Counted from the first letter of the stretch, positions 7,237 to 15,034 are shown. The stretch: DNA of 20,859 nt from Pseudomonadota bacterium (GCA_023393655.1 JAEWKP010000484.1:1-20859); one strand, 5' to 3'. The notes: a model not told the origin generated them from the sequence alone. Made by a program: numbers and translations.

Positions 7237-7258
7237 GACGATTTATCGATAAAACGTC
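7237..7258. promoter_or_regulatory. 22-bp near-perfect palindrome, candidate operator
   Basis: The core TTTATCGATAAA (7242-7253) is a perfect palindrome. The outer GACG (7237-7240) and CGTC (7255-7258) are also complementary, leaving one mismatched A/A pair at 7241/7254. It lies 10 bases upstream of the dctQMP -35 and over the place where a plus-strand -10 (TATCGA, 17 bases after TTGTCA) would sit. Placement and symmetry suit a dimeric regulator controlling both directions. Confidence 0.55.
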
Positions 7259-7299
7259 AGCGTAAATCGAAGCTGGCCTGGCGGAGGGGAGAACGTCTT

Positions 7300-10200
7300 A
7301 TGTCGGCAGCGCATTGGGACTTCTGGATCGATCGCGGCGGCACCTTCACCGACGTGATCGGCCGCGATCCGGCTGGCAATCTCCATGCCAGAAAGATGCT
7401 CTCCGAAAATCCGGGCGCCTATCGCGACGCCGCCGTGCAGGGCATCCGCGAGCATCTCGGCCTGAAAGCAGGTGAGCCGATCCCGACCGGGATCATCGGC
7501 GAGGTGCGCATGGGCACCACGGTCGCCACCAACGCGCTGCTGGAGCGCAAGGGTGACCGCACGCTGCTGGTGACGACAAAAGGTTTCCGCGACGCGCTGC
7601 GCATCGGCTACCAGGCGCGGCCCGACATCTTCGCCAAGCAGATCATCCTGCCCGAGGCGCTGTACGACGCAGTCGAGGAGATCGACGAGCGCGTGCTGGC
7701 CGATGGCACTGTCGAGAGCGCGCCCGACGAAGCTGCGATCCGCAGCGCTCTGCAGGCGCAATACGATGCCGGTTTCCGCGCTGTGGCGATCGTCTTCATG
7801 CATGGCTACCGCTACACGGCGCACGAGCAGGTAGTGGCCCGGATCGCGCGCGATATCGGCTTCCCGCAGGTCTCGGTCAGCCACGAGGTCTCGCCGCTGG
7901 TGAAGCTGGTCGGGCGCGGCGATACCGCAGTGGTCGATGCCTATCTCTCGCCCATTCTGCGCCGCTATGTGCAGCAGGTGTCGGAGGAACTCGACGTTGG
8001 GCGCACGGGCGCGCGCCTGATGTTCATGATGTCTTCGGGCGGTCTCACCGCCGCCGAGCTGTTCCAGGGCAAGGACGCGATCCTGTCAGGCCCAGCCGGC
8101 GGCGTGGTCGGCCTTGCCGAGACCGGCCGCTCGGCCGGGTTCGACAAGGTGATCGGCTTCGACATGGGCGGCACCTCGACCGACGTCGCGCATTTCGACG
8201 GCGAGTATGAGCGCGCCTTCGAGACCGAGGTTGCCGGCGTGCGCATGCGCGCGCCGATGATGCTGATCCACACCGTGGCAGCCGGCGGCGGCTCGATCCT
8301 GCATTTCGACGGCAGGCGCTTCCGCGTCGGACCGGATTCGGCCGGCGCCAATCCTGGCCCGGCGGCCTATCGCCGCGGCGGGCCGCTCGCGGTGACCGAT
8401 GCCAATGTCATGGTCGGCAAGCTGATCCCGTCCTATTTCCCGGCAATCTTCGGGCCGAAGCAGGACGAGCCGCTCGATGTCGGCATCGTCCGCAACAAGT
8501 TCGCGGTGCTGGCGGCCGAGGTCGGCGACGGGCGCAGCCCTGAGGAGGTCGCTGATGGCTTCATCCAGATCGCCGTCGCCAACATGGCCGAGGCGATCAA
8601 GAAGATCTCGGTCCAGCGCGGCTACGACATCACCCGCTATGCGCTGAATTCCTTCGGCGGTGCCGGCGGGCAGCATGCCTGCCTCGTGGCGGACGCGCTC
8701 GGCATCAAGACGGTGCTGCTGCATCCGTTCTCCGGCCTGCTTTCGGCCTATGGCATGGGGCTCGCCGAAATCCGCTCGACCCGGACATCCGCGCTGGATG
8801 TCGTGCTGGACGGTGAGGCGAAGGCAGCGATCGAAGCGGTCGCGGCGAAGCTTGCCGCCGATGCGAAGGCGGAGGTCGCGGGGCAGGGCGTGACTGAAGG
8901 CGATATCGCCATCCATACCCGCGCCCATATCCGCTATTCCGGCACCGATACCGCCATCGCGGTTCCGGCCGGTACGCGCGCCGCGATGCAAGAGGCCTTC
9001 CAGACCGCGCACAAGGCCCGCTTCGGCTTCATGGACGAGACCAAGGCGCTGGTCGTCGAGGCGGTCGAGGTCGAGGCCGTCGGCGGCGGCGCGAAGTTCG
9101 AGGAGGCTGCGTCTTCCGAGCAGGCCGGCGAGCCGGTCGCGACCGAGCGCACGCGCTTCTTCGCCAAGGGCCAGTGGCACGATGCGGCGATCGTCCGGCG
9201 CGAGGCGATGACGCCCGGCCAGAGCGTCGCTGGGCCCGCGATCATCATCGAGCCGAACCAGACCGTGATCGTCGAGGAGGGCTGGAGCGCCAAGCTCACC
9301 GCCCGCGACCATCTCGTGCTCGTCCGCGTCAAGGCGCTGGTCCAGCAGGCCGCGATCGGCACCAAGGCCGATCCGGTGATGCTCGAGATCTTCAACAACC
9401 TGTTCATGTCGATCGCCGAGCAGATGGGCGTGCCGCTGCAGAACACCGCCTATTCCGTGAACATCAAGGAGCGGCTCGACTTCTCCTGCGCCGTCTTCGA
9501 CCAGACCGGTGCGCTCGTCGCCAATGCCCCGCATATGCCGGTGCATCTGGGCTCGATGGATCGCTCGGTCGAGACGGTGATCGCCAATAACCCGGTGATC
9601 AAACCGGGCGACGTCTATTGCCTCAACGCGCCCTATAACGGCGGCACGCATCTGCCCGATATCACTGTCTGCACGCCGGTCTTCGACCCGCAGGAGAAGG
9701 ATATCCTGTTCTGGGTGGCGAGCCGCGGCCACCATGCCGATGTCGGCGGCACCGCGCCGGGCTCGATGTCGCCGCTGGCGACCAATATCGAGGAAGAGGG
9801 CGTCTATATCGACAATTTCAAGATCGTCGATCAGGGCCGCTTCTGTGAGGAGGAACTGGTCAAGCTCCTGACCGGCGCGCGCTATCCCGTCCGCAACGTC
9901 GTGCAGAACGTCAACGACCTCAAGGCGCAGATCGCCGCCAACGAGAAGGGCCTGGCCGAACTGAAGAAGATGATCGGCTCCTTCGGCCTCGATGTCGTGC
10001 AGGCCTATATGGGCCATGTCCAGGACAACGCTGCCGAGAGCGTGGCACGGCTCCTGACCAAGTTGCACGATTCCGAGTTCACCTATCCGATGGACCAGGG
10101 CTGCGCGATCAAGGTGAAGATTACCATCGATCGCGAGAAGCGCGAGGCGACGGTCGACTTTACCGGCACCTCCGAGCAACGGCCGGACAATTTCAACGCG

Positions 10201-10899
10201 CCGGCGCCCGTCACCCGCGCCGCCGTGCTCTATGTCTTCCGTGTCATGGTCGACGATGCGATCCCGATGAACGCCGGTTGCCTGCGCCCGATCAAGATCG
10301 TCGTGCCGGAGGGCTCGATGCTGGCGCCGCGCTATCCAGCGGCGGTCGTGGCGGGCAATGTCGAGGTCAGCCAAGCCGTGACGAACACGCTGTTCGGGGC
10401 GCTCAAGGCGATGTCCGCTTCGCAGGGCACGATGAACAACCTGACCTTCGGCAACGACCAGTATCAGTACTACGAGACGATCTGCTCGGGCTCGCCGGCA
10501 GGCCCCGGCTTCGACGGCACGTCGGGCGTGCATGTCCACATGACCAATTCGCGCCTGACCGACCCGGAGATCCTGGAGACGCGCTTCCCTGTCGTGCTGG
10601 AGGATTTCCACATTCGGAAGGGCTCGGGCGGCAAGGGCGAATGGTCGGCCGGCGACGGCACCTCGCGCACCATCCGCTTCCGCGAGACGATGGATTGCGC
10701 GATCCTGGCCTCGCATCGCCGGGTCCGGCCCTTCGGTGCCGATGGCGGCGAGGCGGGCGAGCTCGGCAAGACGCTGGTGCGACGGCTCTCGGGCGCGGTC
10801 GAGGAGCTGAAGCCCTCCGACCAGACCCTGCTCCAGGCGGGTGAGGCCGTGACCGTGATCACGCCCACGGCCGGCGGATACGGCAAGGCGAAGGCCTGA
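7300..10899 (+). CDS. Fused hydantoinase A/B (5-oxoprolinase-type) protein
   Basis: A 1199-residue protein combining both subunits of the ATP-dependent hydantoinase/oxoprolinase family, the usual length for bacterial single-chain 5-oxoprolinases. The HyuA part covers residues 1 to about 685. It includes the nucleotide-fold motif DRGGTFTDV (11-19), MGTTVATNALLERKG (71-85), a second phosphate-binding motif DMGGTSTDV (288-296) and NSFGGAGGQHA (450-460). The HyuB part covers about 689-1190. It includes NNLFMSIAEQMGVPLQNTAY, NAPHMPVHLGSM, NAPYNGGTHLPDIT and WVASRGHHADVGG, whose histidines are conserved in the family. The known reaction is ATP-driven opening of a five-membered cyclic amide (5-oxoproline to glutamate, or hydantoins); the exact substrate cannot be read here. 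GGAGGGGAG about 7 bases upstream supports ATG 7300. It is divergent from the TRAP operon. It could also be an N-methylhydantoinase or a related carboxylase-type enzyme. Confidence 0.93.
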   Translation: MSAAHWDFWIDRGGTFTDVIGRDPAGNLHARKMLSENPGAYRDAAVQGIREHLGLKAGEPIPTGIIGEVRMGTTVATNALLERKGDRTLLVTTKGFRDALRIGYQARPDIFAKQIILPEALYDAVEEIDERVLADGTVESAPDEAAIRSALQAQYDAGFRAVAIVFMHGYRYTAHEQVVARIARDIGFPQVSVSHEVSPLVKLVGRGDTAVVDAYLSPILRRYVQQVSEELDVGRTGARLMFMMSSGGLTAAELFQGKDAILSGPAGGVVGLAETGRSAGFDKVIGFDMGGTSTDVAHFDGEYERAFETEVAGVRMRAPMMLIHTVAAGGGSILHFDGRRFRVGPDSAGANPGPAAYRRGGPLAVTDANVMVGKLIPSYFPAIFGPKQDEPLDVGIVRNKFAVLAAEVGDGRSPEEVADGFIQIAVANMAEAIKKISVQRGYDITRYALNSFGGAGGQHACLVADALGIKTVLLHPFSGLLSAYGMGLAEIRSTRTSALDVVLDGEAKAAIEAVAAKLAADAKAEVAGQGVTEGDIAIHTRAHIRYSGTDTAIAVPAGTRAAMQEAFQTAHKARFGFMDETKALVVEAVEVEAVGGGAKFEEAASSEQAGEPVATERTRFFAKGQWHDAAIVRREAMTPGQSVAGPAIIIEPNQTVIVEEGWSAKLTARDHLVLVRVKALVQQAAIGTKADPVMLEIFNNLFMSIAEQMGVPLQNTAYSVNIKERLDFSCAVFDQTGALVANAPHMPVHLGSMDRSVETVIANNPVIKPGDVYCLNAPYNGGTHLPDITVCTPVFDPQEKDILFWVASRGHHADVGGTAPGSMSPLATNIEEEGVYIDNFKIVDQGRFCEEELVKLLTGARYPVRNVVQNVNDLKAQIAANEKGLAELKKMIGSFGLDVVQAYMGHVQDNAAESVARLLTKLHDSEFTYPMDQGCAIKVKITIDREKREATVDFTGTSEQRPDNFNAPAPVTRAAVLYVFRVMVDDAIPMNAGCLRPIKIVVPEGSMLAPRYPAAVVAGNVEVSQAVTNTLFGALKAMSASQGTMNNLTFGNDQYQYYETICSGSPAGPGFDGTSGVHVHMTNSRLTDPEILETRFPVVLEDFHIRKGSGGKGEWSAGDGTSRTIRFRETMDCAILASHRRVRPFGADGGEAGELGKTLVRRLSGAVEELKPSDQTLLQAGEAVTVITPTAGGYGKAKA

Positions 10900-10911
10900 G
10901 GCGCGTCGGTC

Positions 10912-11002
10912 GTCATGGTCGGGCTTGTCCCGACCATCCACGTCTTCCCGTGCCCGGGACCGTGTTCAAGACGTGGATGCTCGCCACGAGGGCGAGCATG
11001 AC
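10912..11002. repeat. 91-bp three-armed palindromic repeat
   Basis: The outer ends are GTCATG (10912-10917) and CATGAC (10997-11002). Inside are three consecutive perfect stems. Arm 1 is GGTCGGG/CCCGACC (10917-10935, 5-base loop). Arm 2 is ATCCACGTCTT/AAGACGTGGAT (10936-10978, 21-base loop). Arm 3 is TGCTCGCC/GGCGAGCA (10978-10998, 5-base loop). The arms abut one another, so a single strand folds on paper into a cloverleaf. It lies between the oxoprolinase gene and a same-strand dehydrogenase, where it could also weaken read-through. It has the same plan as the element at 4058 but largely different sequence. Confidence 0.75.
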
Positions 11003-11075
11003 GCGTGCGCGTTCGAGCCTCTGGTCATAATGCGCGGATCGTCCTTAGCTCCGTCTCCTGACCATGGAGACGGAC

Positions 11076-11771
11076 ATGCCCCAGACCTGGATGATCACCG
11101 GCGCCAATCGCGGCATCGGACTTACCATCACCATCGAATTGCTGCGCCGGGGCGATCGCGTGATCGCGGCGGCGCGCAATCCCTGGGGCGGGGCGCTTGC
11201 CGAACTTGCGGCCGAGCATCCGGCTGCGCTGATCCCGGTCGAACTCGACGTGACCTCGGACGCCAGCATCACCGCGGCGAAGGAGGCGCTCGCCGGGCAG
11301 CCGATCGACGTGCTCCTGAACAATGCCGGGCTCTACGGCCCGCGCGACCGGCAGAGCGGGCTCGATGTCGATTTCGACGCCTGGCGCGAAGTCTTCGAGG
11401 TCAATGTCTATGCGCCGATCCGGGTGGCGCAGGCCTTCCTGCCGCATGTCGAGGCGGGCCAAGGCCGCAAGATCGCGACGATCTCGAGCCGCATGGGCTC
11501 GCTTGCCGCGAACCCCGGCAATGCGCTGATCTACCGCTCGTCGAAGTCGGCGGTGAACATGGCGATGGTCGTGTTCGGCAACAGCGTGCGGTCGCGCGAT
11601 GTCAGCGTGATGCTGTTCCATCCCGGCTGGGTCCAGACCGACATGGGCGGCAGCGGCGCCGACATCACCCCGGCCGAGAGCGCCAATGGGCTGATCCGCA
11701 CCATCGACGCCTCGGGCATGGCGCAGACCAACAGCTTCCGTGACTATACCGGCGAAAAGATCGCCTGGTAG
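11076..11771 (+). CDS. Short-chain dehydrogenase/reductase (SDR)
   Basis: A 231-residue classical SDR, likely a cytosolic NAD(P)-dependent oxidoreductase. Seen: the cofactor motif TGANRGIG (8-15), NNAG (82-85), and the catalytic tetrad N110, S138 (IATISSRMGS), Y153 and K157 (YRSSK). PGWVQTDMGG follows (about residues 184-193). The acidic DVT at 58-60 is the usual adenine-contact region. The substrate is not predictable; sequence style is like the C-factor/CsgA-type SDRs. I chose ATG 11076 because GGAG lies six bases before it. ATG 11064 would add four residues and lacks a ribosome site. It converges on the LysE-family gene, with 13 bases between the two stops. Confidence 0.93.
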   Translation: MPQTWMITGANRGIGLTITIELLRRGDRVIAAARNPWGGALAELAAEHPAALIPVELDVTSDASITAAKEALAGQPIDVLLNNAGLYGPRDRQSGLDVDFDAWREVFEVNVYAPIRVAQAFLPHVEAGQGRKIATISSRMGSLAANPGNALIYRSSKSAVNMAMVVFGNSVRSRDVSVMLFHPGWVQTDMGGSGADITPAESANGLIRTIDASGMAQTNSFRDYTGEKIAW

Positions 11772-11784
11772 GGCCGCCGCGGCC
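11772..11784. terminator. Short GC-rich hairpin between convergent genes
   Basis: GGCCGCCGCGGCC is a 13-base palindrome that exactly fills the gap between the SDR stop and the LysE-family stop. The stem is five pairs with a three-base loop and there is no U tract. A bidirectional termination role is only a guess from position. Confidence 0.25.
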
Positions 11785-12402
11785 TCAACTCGCCCGCGTC
11801 GAGGCGAGCCAGAGGCCCCCGCCAACCAGGAAGCCGCCGCTGAGCTTCGACAAAAGCCGGACCCTGCTGCGCGGCAGCAGGTGCCCGGCCTTGCCGGAGA
11901 GCAGGGCATAGGCACCGTCGCTGAGCGCTGCGAAGACCAACGCCGTCGCACCCATGATCGCGATCTGGGTGGCGTGGTCGCGGGCGGGGTCGAGGAATTG
12001 CGGGAAGAAGGCGCCGAAGAACAGCAGCGTCTTCGGGTTGCTGAGGGCGACAAGCGCGCCCTGCAGGAAGAAGCCGCCGCGCGGCGGCTTCGGCGGGGCC
12101 GTGCCGTCGAGATCGGCGCCGGCCGAACGGAACATCTTCCAGCCCAGCCAGATCAGGTAGGCGGCACCGGCGAGCCGCACCCATTCGAACCAGTGGCCCA
12201 GCGCAGCAATCACCGAACTCAGGCCGATGCCGGCGACGAGGACCATGATGCCGAGTCCGAACTGGGTTCCTGCCACGTTGAGAAGACCGGCGCGGGTACC
12301 GTGCTTCAGGCTGTTGGCGACGATCAGCGTGACCGTCGGCCCGGGAACGATGATGATGACGATGCAGGCGACGAGATAGGCGGCATAGGTTTCGAGCGAC
12401 AT
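11785..12402 (-). CDS. LysE/RhtB-family exporter
   Basis: A 205-residue inner-membrane protein of the LysE/RhtB amino-acid efflux superfamily, normal length, with about six hydrophobic segments. The N-terminal helix with PGPTVTLIVANSLKHGTRAGL (residues 20-40) is the family signature. Later parts include YLIWLGWKMF, a GGFFLQGALVALSNPKTLLFFGAF region with the conserved NPK, and a last helix in SGGFLVGGGLWLAS. It probably exports an amino acid or derivative by proton exchange; the substrate is not predictable. Start ATG 12400-12402 (MSLETYAAYL) is set by the family N-terminus and by GGAGACC about 6 bases upstream. A longer open frame to 12600 antisense to the GNAT gene is not credible. It is divergent from the acetyltransferase gene, with 90 bases between them and no clear promoter by eye. 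Confidence 0.92.
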   Translation of the reverse strand: MSLETYAAYLVACIVIIIVPGPTVTLIVANSLKHGTRAGLLNVAGTQFGLGIMVLVAGIGLSSVIAALGHWFEWVRLAGAAYLIWLGWKMFRSAGADLDGTAPPKPPRGGFFLQGALVALSNPKTLLFFGAFFPQFLDPARDHATQIAIMGATALVFAALSDGAYALLSGKAGHLLPRSRVRLLSKLSGGFLVGGGLWLASTRAS

Positions 12403-12481
12403 GGCGCTGGTCTCCGGCAGTGTCGCATAGTGATCTGCTGATCTTGAGGGCCTGTCCAGATGCTCCGCCTTGCCGCGGATC

Positions 12482-12487
12482 AGGAGG
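12482..12487 (+). promoter_or_regulatory. Consensus ribosome binding site of the GNAT gene
   Basis: AGGAGG lies five bases before ATG 12493. It fixes the start there instead of at the upstream ATG 12460. Confidence 0.75.
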
Positions 12488-12492
12488 TGGTG

Positions 12493-13077
12493 ATGGAGCG
12501 GACGGGTTTTGTCGTGGAGCCGCTGACGCCGGAGCGCTGGAGCGATCTGGAAGACCTCTTTGGCCCGCAGGGACCCTGCTATGGCTGCTGGTGCAACCAT
12601 TTCCGCATGCCGCAGCGCTTGCGAAAGCCCTTGCTCGGCGAGGGCGCGCGGCAGTTGTTCGGGGACCGGGTGAAGAAGGGGCCGCCGCCCGGCGTCCTCG
12701 CCTATGCCGAGGGTAAGCCGGTCGGCTGGCTGCAGGTCGGGCCGCGCGCCGACATCCCCGAATGGAACAATCCGCGCCGCGCCTCGACGCCATTGCCGGA
12801 CGCACCAGCCGAAGATACCGGCAACTGGGCGGCTTCCTGCTTCTTCGTGCGCCGGGGTTTTCGCGGCAAGGGCGTCACCGGCGCGCTACTCGATGGTGCC
12901 GTGGCCTTCGCGCGGGAGAGCGGCGCGCGGTTGATCGAGGCGGCGGCCATGGACAACCGGGACAAGCGCAGCGCGGAGGGGCTCTATGTCGGGCCGGAAA
13001 GCGTGTTCCTGCGTGCCGGCTTCACCGAAGTGGCCCGGCAGAAGCCGGGGCGGCCTCTGCTCCGGCTGGTGCTATAG
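12493..13077 (+). CDS. GNAT-family acetyltransferase with CxxCxC motif
   Basis: A 194-residue acetyl-CoA-dependent N-acetyltransferase. The acetyl-CoA loop of motif A is FVRRGFRGKGVTGALLDGA (about residues 118-136), followed by AVAFARESGARLIEAAAMD and the late SVFLRAGFTEVAR typical of the fold. Near the N-terminus, C29, C32 and C34 form GPCYGCWCNHFRMP. I recall this motif from a subgroup of uncharacterised GNAT proteins. It could bind metal or serve redox control, but the role is unknown. The start is set by a consensus AGGAGG. It is divergent from the LysE-family exporter, and such exporter-acetyltransferase neighbours sometimes handle the same amine or amino acid (inference only). It converges on the hydrolase ending at 13095. 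Confidence 0.9.
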   Translation: MERTGFVVEPLTPERWSDLEDLFGPQGPCYGCWCNHFRMPQRLRKPLLGEGARQLFGDRVKKGPPPGVLAYAEGKPVGWLQVGPRADIPEWNNPRRASTPLPDAPAEDTGNWAASCFFVRRGFRGKGVTGALLDGAVAFARESGARLIEAAAMDNRDKRSAEGLYVGPESVFLRAGFTEVARQKPGRPLLRLVL

Positions 13078-13081
13078 GCCA

Positions 13082-13094
13082 AGCGGGTTCCGCT
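13082..13094. terminator. Short hairpin between convergent genes
   Basis: AGCGG-GTT-CCGCT sits in the 17-base gap between the GNAT stop and the stop of the hydrolase gene. The stem is five pairs and has no U tract. This is weak evidence for a bidirectional terminator. Confidence 0.25.
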
Positions 13095-13949
13095 CTAGGC
13101 GAGGATGAAGTCGCGGATCGCCTTCAAGGCGCCGTCATGGTCGTCGGCGACGATGCCATGGCCGCAACCGGGGAAGCGCCGGAACTCGACCCGGTCAGGC
13201 GGGAGGCTGGCTGCGATCGTCTCGCTGAAGGCGATCGGCGTGATCGGGTCCTTGTCTCCAGCCATGACGAGAACTGGGCAGGACACGCGCGCGAGCGCCT
13301 CCCTGAAGTCAAAGCGGCCCTGCTCGCTGCCGGGACCGTTGAAGTGGATGCCGGTGTCGTTGCGCGAGATGGCGCGGGCTGCCGATGCTCCATCATCCGT
13401 CTGTTGACGAGGCGCGTAAAGCGGGACGCATATCTTCCGATAGATCACGCGGGTTTCATCGGACGGGGCCGACCAATACCCGCGAGCCGCCTGCTCTGCT
13501 TCCGCGCCGCCGAGGCGCTCGAAGGCCGTATAGACCTGCTGGAAATCGAATTTCGCAGCCGTGCTGACCAGGATCAGCTTTGCGGCGTGGCCGGGATGGC
13601 GCGTCGCATAGGCCTGCGCGACGAAGCCGCCGAAGGAGGTTCCCAGCACGATCGGCTTCTCGATGCCGAGCGTGTCGCACAGGGTCCTGACATCGTCGCC
13701 CCATTGGTCGAGCGTCCAGCGCTCTGCCGGGCCGTTCTCGCTGCGCCCGCAGCCGCGATGGTCGTAATAGACGATCTGGGCGATGTCGCTCAAAGCGGAG
13801 AAGGCGGGCTTGTACATGCTGTGGTCGAAGCCCGGCCCGCCATGAAGCAGGACGAGCGTCGGCTTCTTGCGCATCCGCGGCCCGTCGGGGACCAGTCCGG
13901 CTCCCTCGATATCGACGTAGAGGCGAACCCCGTTCACGGTGACGTGCAT
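13095..13949 (-). CDS. Alpha/beta hydrolase, proline iminopeptidase-like
   Basis: A 284-residue alpha/beta-fold hydrolase. LLHGGPGFDHSMY (34-46) supplies the oxyanion hole and is typical of the S33 proline iminopeptidase group. YYDHRGCGRSE (61-71) follows, and the nucleophile elbow is GTSFGG with Ser105. Asp234 (AGDKDPITP) and His264 (GCGHG) complete the triad. No signal peptide is present, so it is likely cytosolic. True iminopeptidases are longer (about 310 residues or more), so an amidase or esterase acting on small substrates is also possible. ATG 13947-13949 (MHVTVNGVRLY) matches the usual family N-terminus; only a weak GAG lies before it. It follows the esterase gene by 19 bases on the same strand, so both are probably cotranscribed. 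Confidence 0.92.
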   Translation of the reverse strand: MHVTVNGVRLYVDIEGAGLVPDGPRMRKKPTLVLLHGGPGFDHSMYKPAFSALSDIAQIVYYDHRGCGRSENGPAERWTLDQWGDDVRTLCDTLGIEKPIVLGTSFGGFVAQAYATRHPGHAAKLILVSTAAKFDFQQVYTAFERLGGAEAEQAARGYWSAPSDETRVIYRKICVPLYAPRQQTDDGASAARAISRNDTGIHFNGPGSEQGRFDFREALARVSCPVLVMAGDKDPITPIAFSETIAASLPPDRVEFRRFPGCGHGIVADDHDGALKAIRDFILA

Positions 13950-13968
13950 GGTTCTCGTGTCCGGGAGT

Positions 13969-14961
13969 TCAATTCTTCAGGCCGATGAGGAAGGCCGTCA
14001 GCCGGTCCAGCGCCTGCTGCCCTTCCGGGCGGTCGAGATCGAACTGATATTCATGCGGCAGCTTGGGAGCGAGCTCGGGCGGGAAGAACAGGGTGTCGGC
14101 CCTGACGCCACGATCGCGCAGGGCTTGTGCCATCACCACAGATTGCGGCGCCAGCGGATCGCCATTGCCGACCGAGATGAAGCTCGGCGGGAAGGCTTCC
14201 GTGACATAGCGTGGGACGGAGGCCTGGGTGATGCGCTCGCTGTCCAGGGGGTTGGCCACGCCGAAATAGGCGGAGAGGACCGAACGGACGAAATTGCCGA
14301 AGAAGCCCGTCAGGTCGATGGCGGTAAAATCGAAGGCGCCACAGAACAGCACCGTGCCCCGCAGAGTCGCTGGCGCTATGGCCGGCTTCAATCCGAGCAG
14401 TTCGCCATAGTCTTTGCCGGTCAGGCCGGCAGCGAGCTGAGAGGCGATATGCGCGCCGGCCGAATCGCCTGCCAGAACGATGCGCGTCGGGTCGAGGCCG
14501 AGGCGCTGCCCTTCGCGCTGCAGGAAGCCGAGCGCGGCGTTCGCCTGTAGAACCGGGATGGGATAGCGGCCGGTCGGTGCGCGGGTATAGCCGACTGCGA
14601 CGACCGCGAAGCCGCGCCCGGCGAGGATCTTGAGATAGGGCGCGACATCCCCGCGATCCCCGGCGACGAAGGCGCCGCCATGAATCCAGACGATGGTCGG
14701 GCGCCCCGACTCGACGCGCCCGCCGGGCGGAAGATAGACGTCCAGCCGTTCGTCCTCGGTGCTGCCATAGCGGATGTCGCGCTGCTCGCGGACGCCGAAG
14801 GGGACGTGGCTAGCGAGCGCGGCCGTGGTCTTCGAGGCGCCATAGCCGGAAGCGAGGCGCGTCAGCAGTGCTGAAGGCCAGGGCGACAGAACGAAGGCGG
14901 CGTAGCCCGCGAAGGCGAGGGCGAGGCAAAGCAGGAGGATTCGTTTGGCGCGGCGTCTCAT
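13969..14961 (-). CDS. HSL-family alpha/beta hydrolase (esterase/lipase), membrane-anchored or exported
   Basis: A 330-residue hydrolase of the hormone-sensitive-lipase-like alpha/beta hydrolase-3 group. The N-terminus MRRRAKRILLLCLALAFAGYAAFVL is a strongly basic, uncleaved-looking hydrophobic helix, so it is either a membrane anchor or a signal sequence. IVWIHGGAFVAGD (90-102) forms the oxyanion hole, GDSAGAH (165-171) contains nucleophile Ser167, and Asp268 (GNGDPLAP) and His303 (PHEYQFD) are the remaining triad. It likely hydrolyses short-chain esters or a related acyl substrate outside the cytoplasm. First gene of a probable two-gene operon with the S33-like hydrolase downstream. It is divergent from the helicase gene, with 130 bases between. 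Confidence 0.92.
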   Translation of the reverse strand: MRRRAKRILLLCLALAFAGYAAFVLSPWPSALLTRLASGYGASKTTAALASHVPFGVREQRDIRYGSTEDERLDVYLPPGGRVESGRPTIVWIHGGAFVAGDRGDVAPYLKILAGRGFAVVAVGYTRAPTGRYPIPVLQANAALGFLQREGQRLGLDPTRIVLAGDSAGAHIASQLAAGLTGKDYGELLGLKPAIAPATLRGTVLFCGAFDFTAIDLTGFFGNFVRSVLSAYFGVANPLDSERITQASVPRYVTEAFPPSFISVGNGDPLAPQSVVMAQALRDRGVRADTLFFPPELAPKLPHEYQFDLDRPEGQQALDRLTAFLIGLKN

Positions 14962-15009
14962 GACGCGAAGCTAGGCCGGCGCTCGGGGATCGGCAATCGA
15001 TGCCATGCG

Positions 15010-15034
15010 GAACCGGTTCGCCAAGTCGGACTTG
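15010..15034. promoter_or_regulatory. Two adjacent palindromes in the esterase/helicase divergent region
   Basis: GAACCGGTTC (15010-15019) is a perfect 10-bp palindrome. It is followed at once by CAAGTC-G-GACTTG (15022-15034), an odd-centred 13-base palindrome. They lie between divergent start codons at 14961 and 15092, a plausible regulator site. They do not fit the alphaproteobacterial SOS box (GTTC-N7-GTTC). Confidence 0.3.

Noticed and set aside
8086..10941. A 951-residue open frame antisense to the oxoprolinase gene
   Set aside because: It is Arg/His/Asp/Gly-rich with no recognisable domain, a typical GC-bias shadow of the real gene on the plus strand.
15010..15019. GAACCGGTTC as a LexA/SOS box for the helicase
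   Set aside because: Spacing does not fit GTTC-N7-GTTC of alphaproteobacteria nor the GAAC-N4-GTTC form of other groups.
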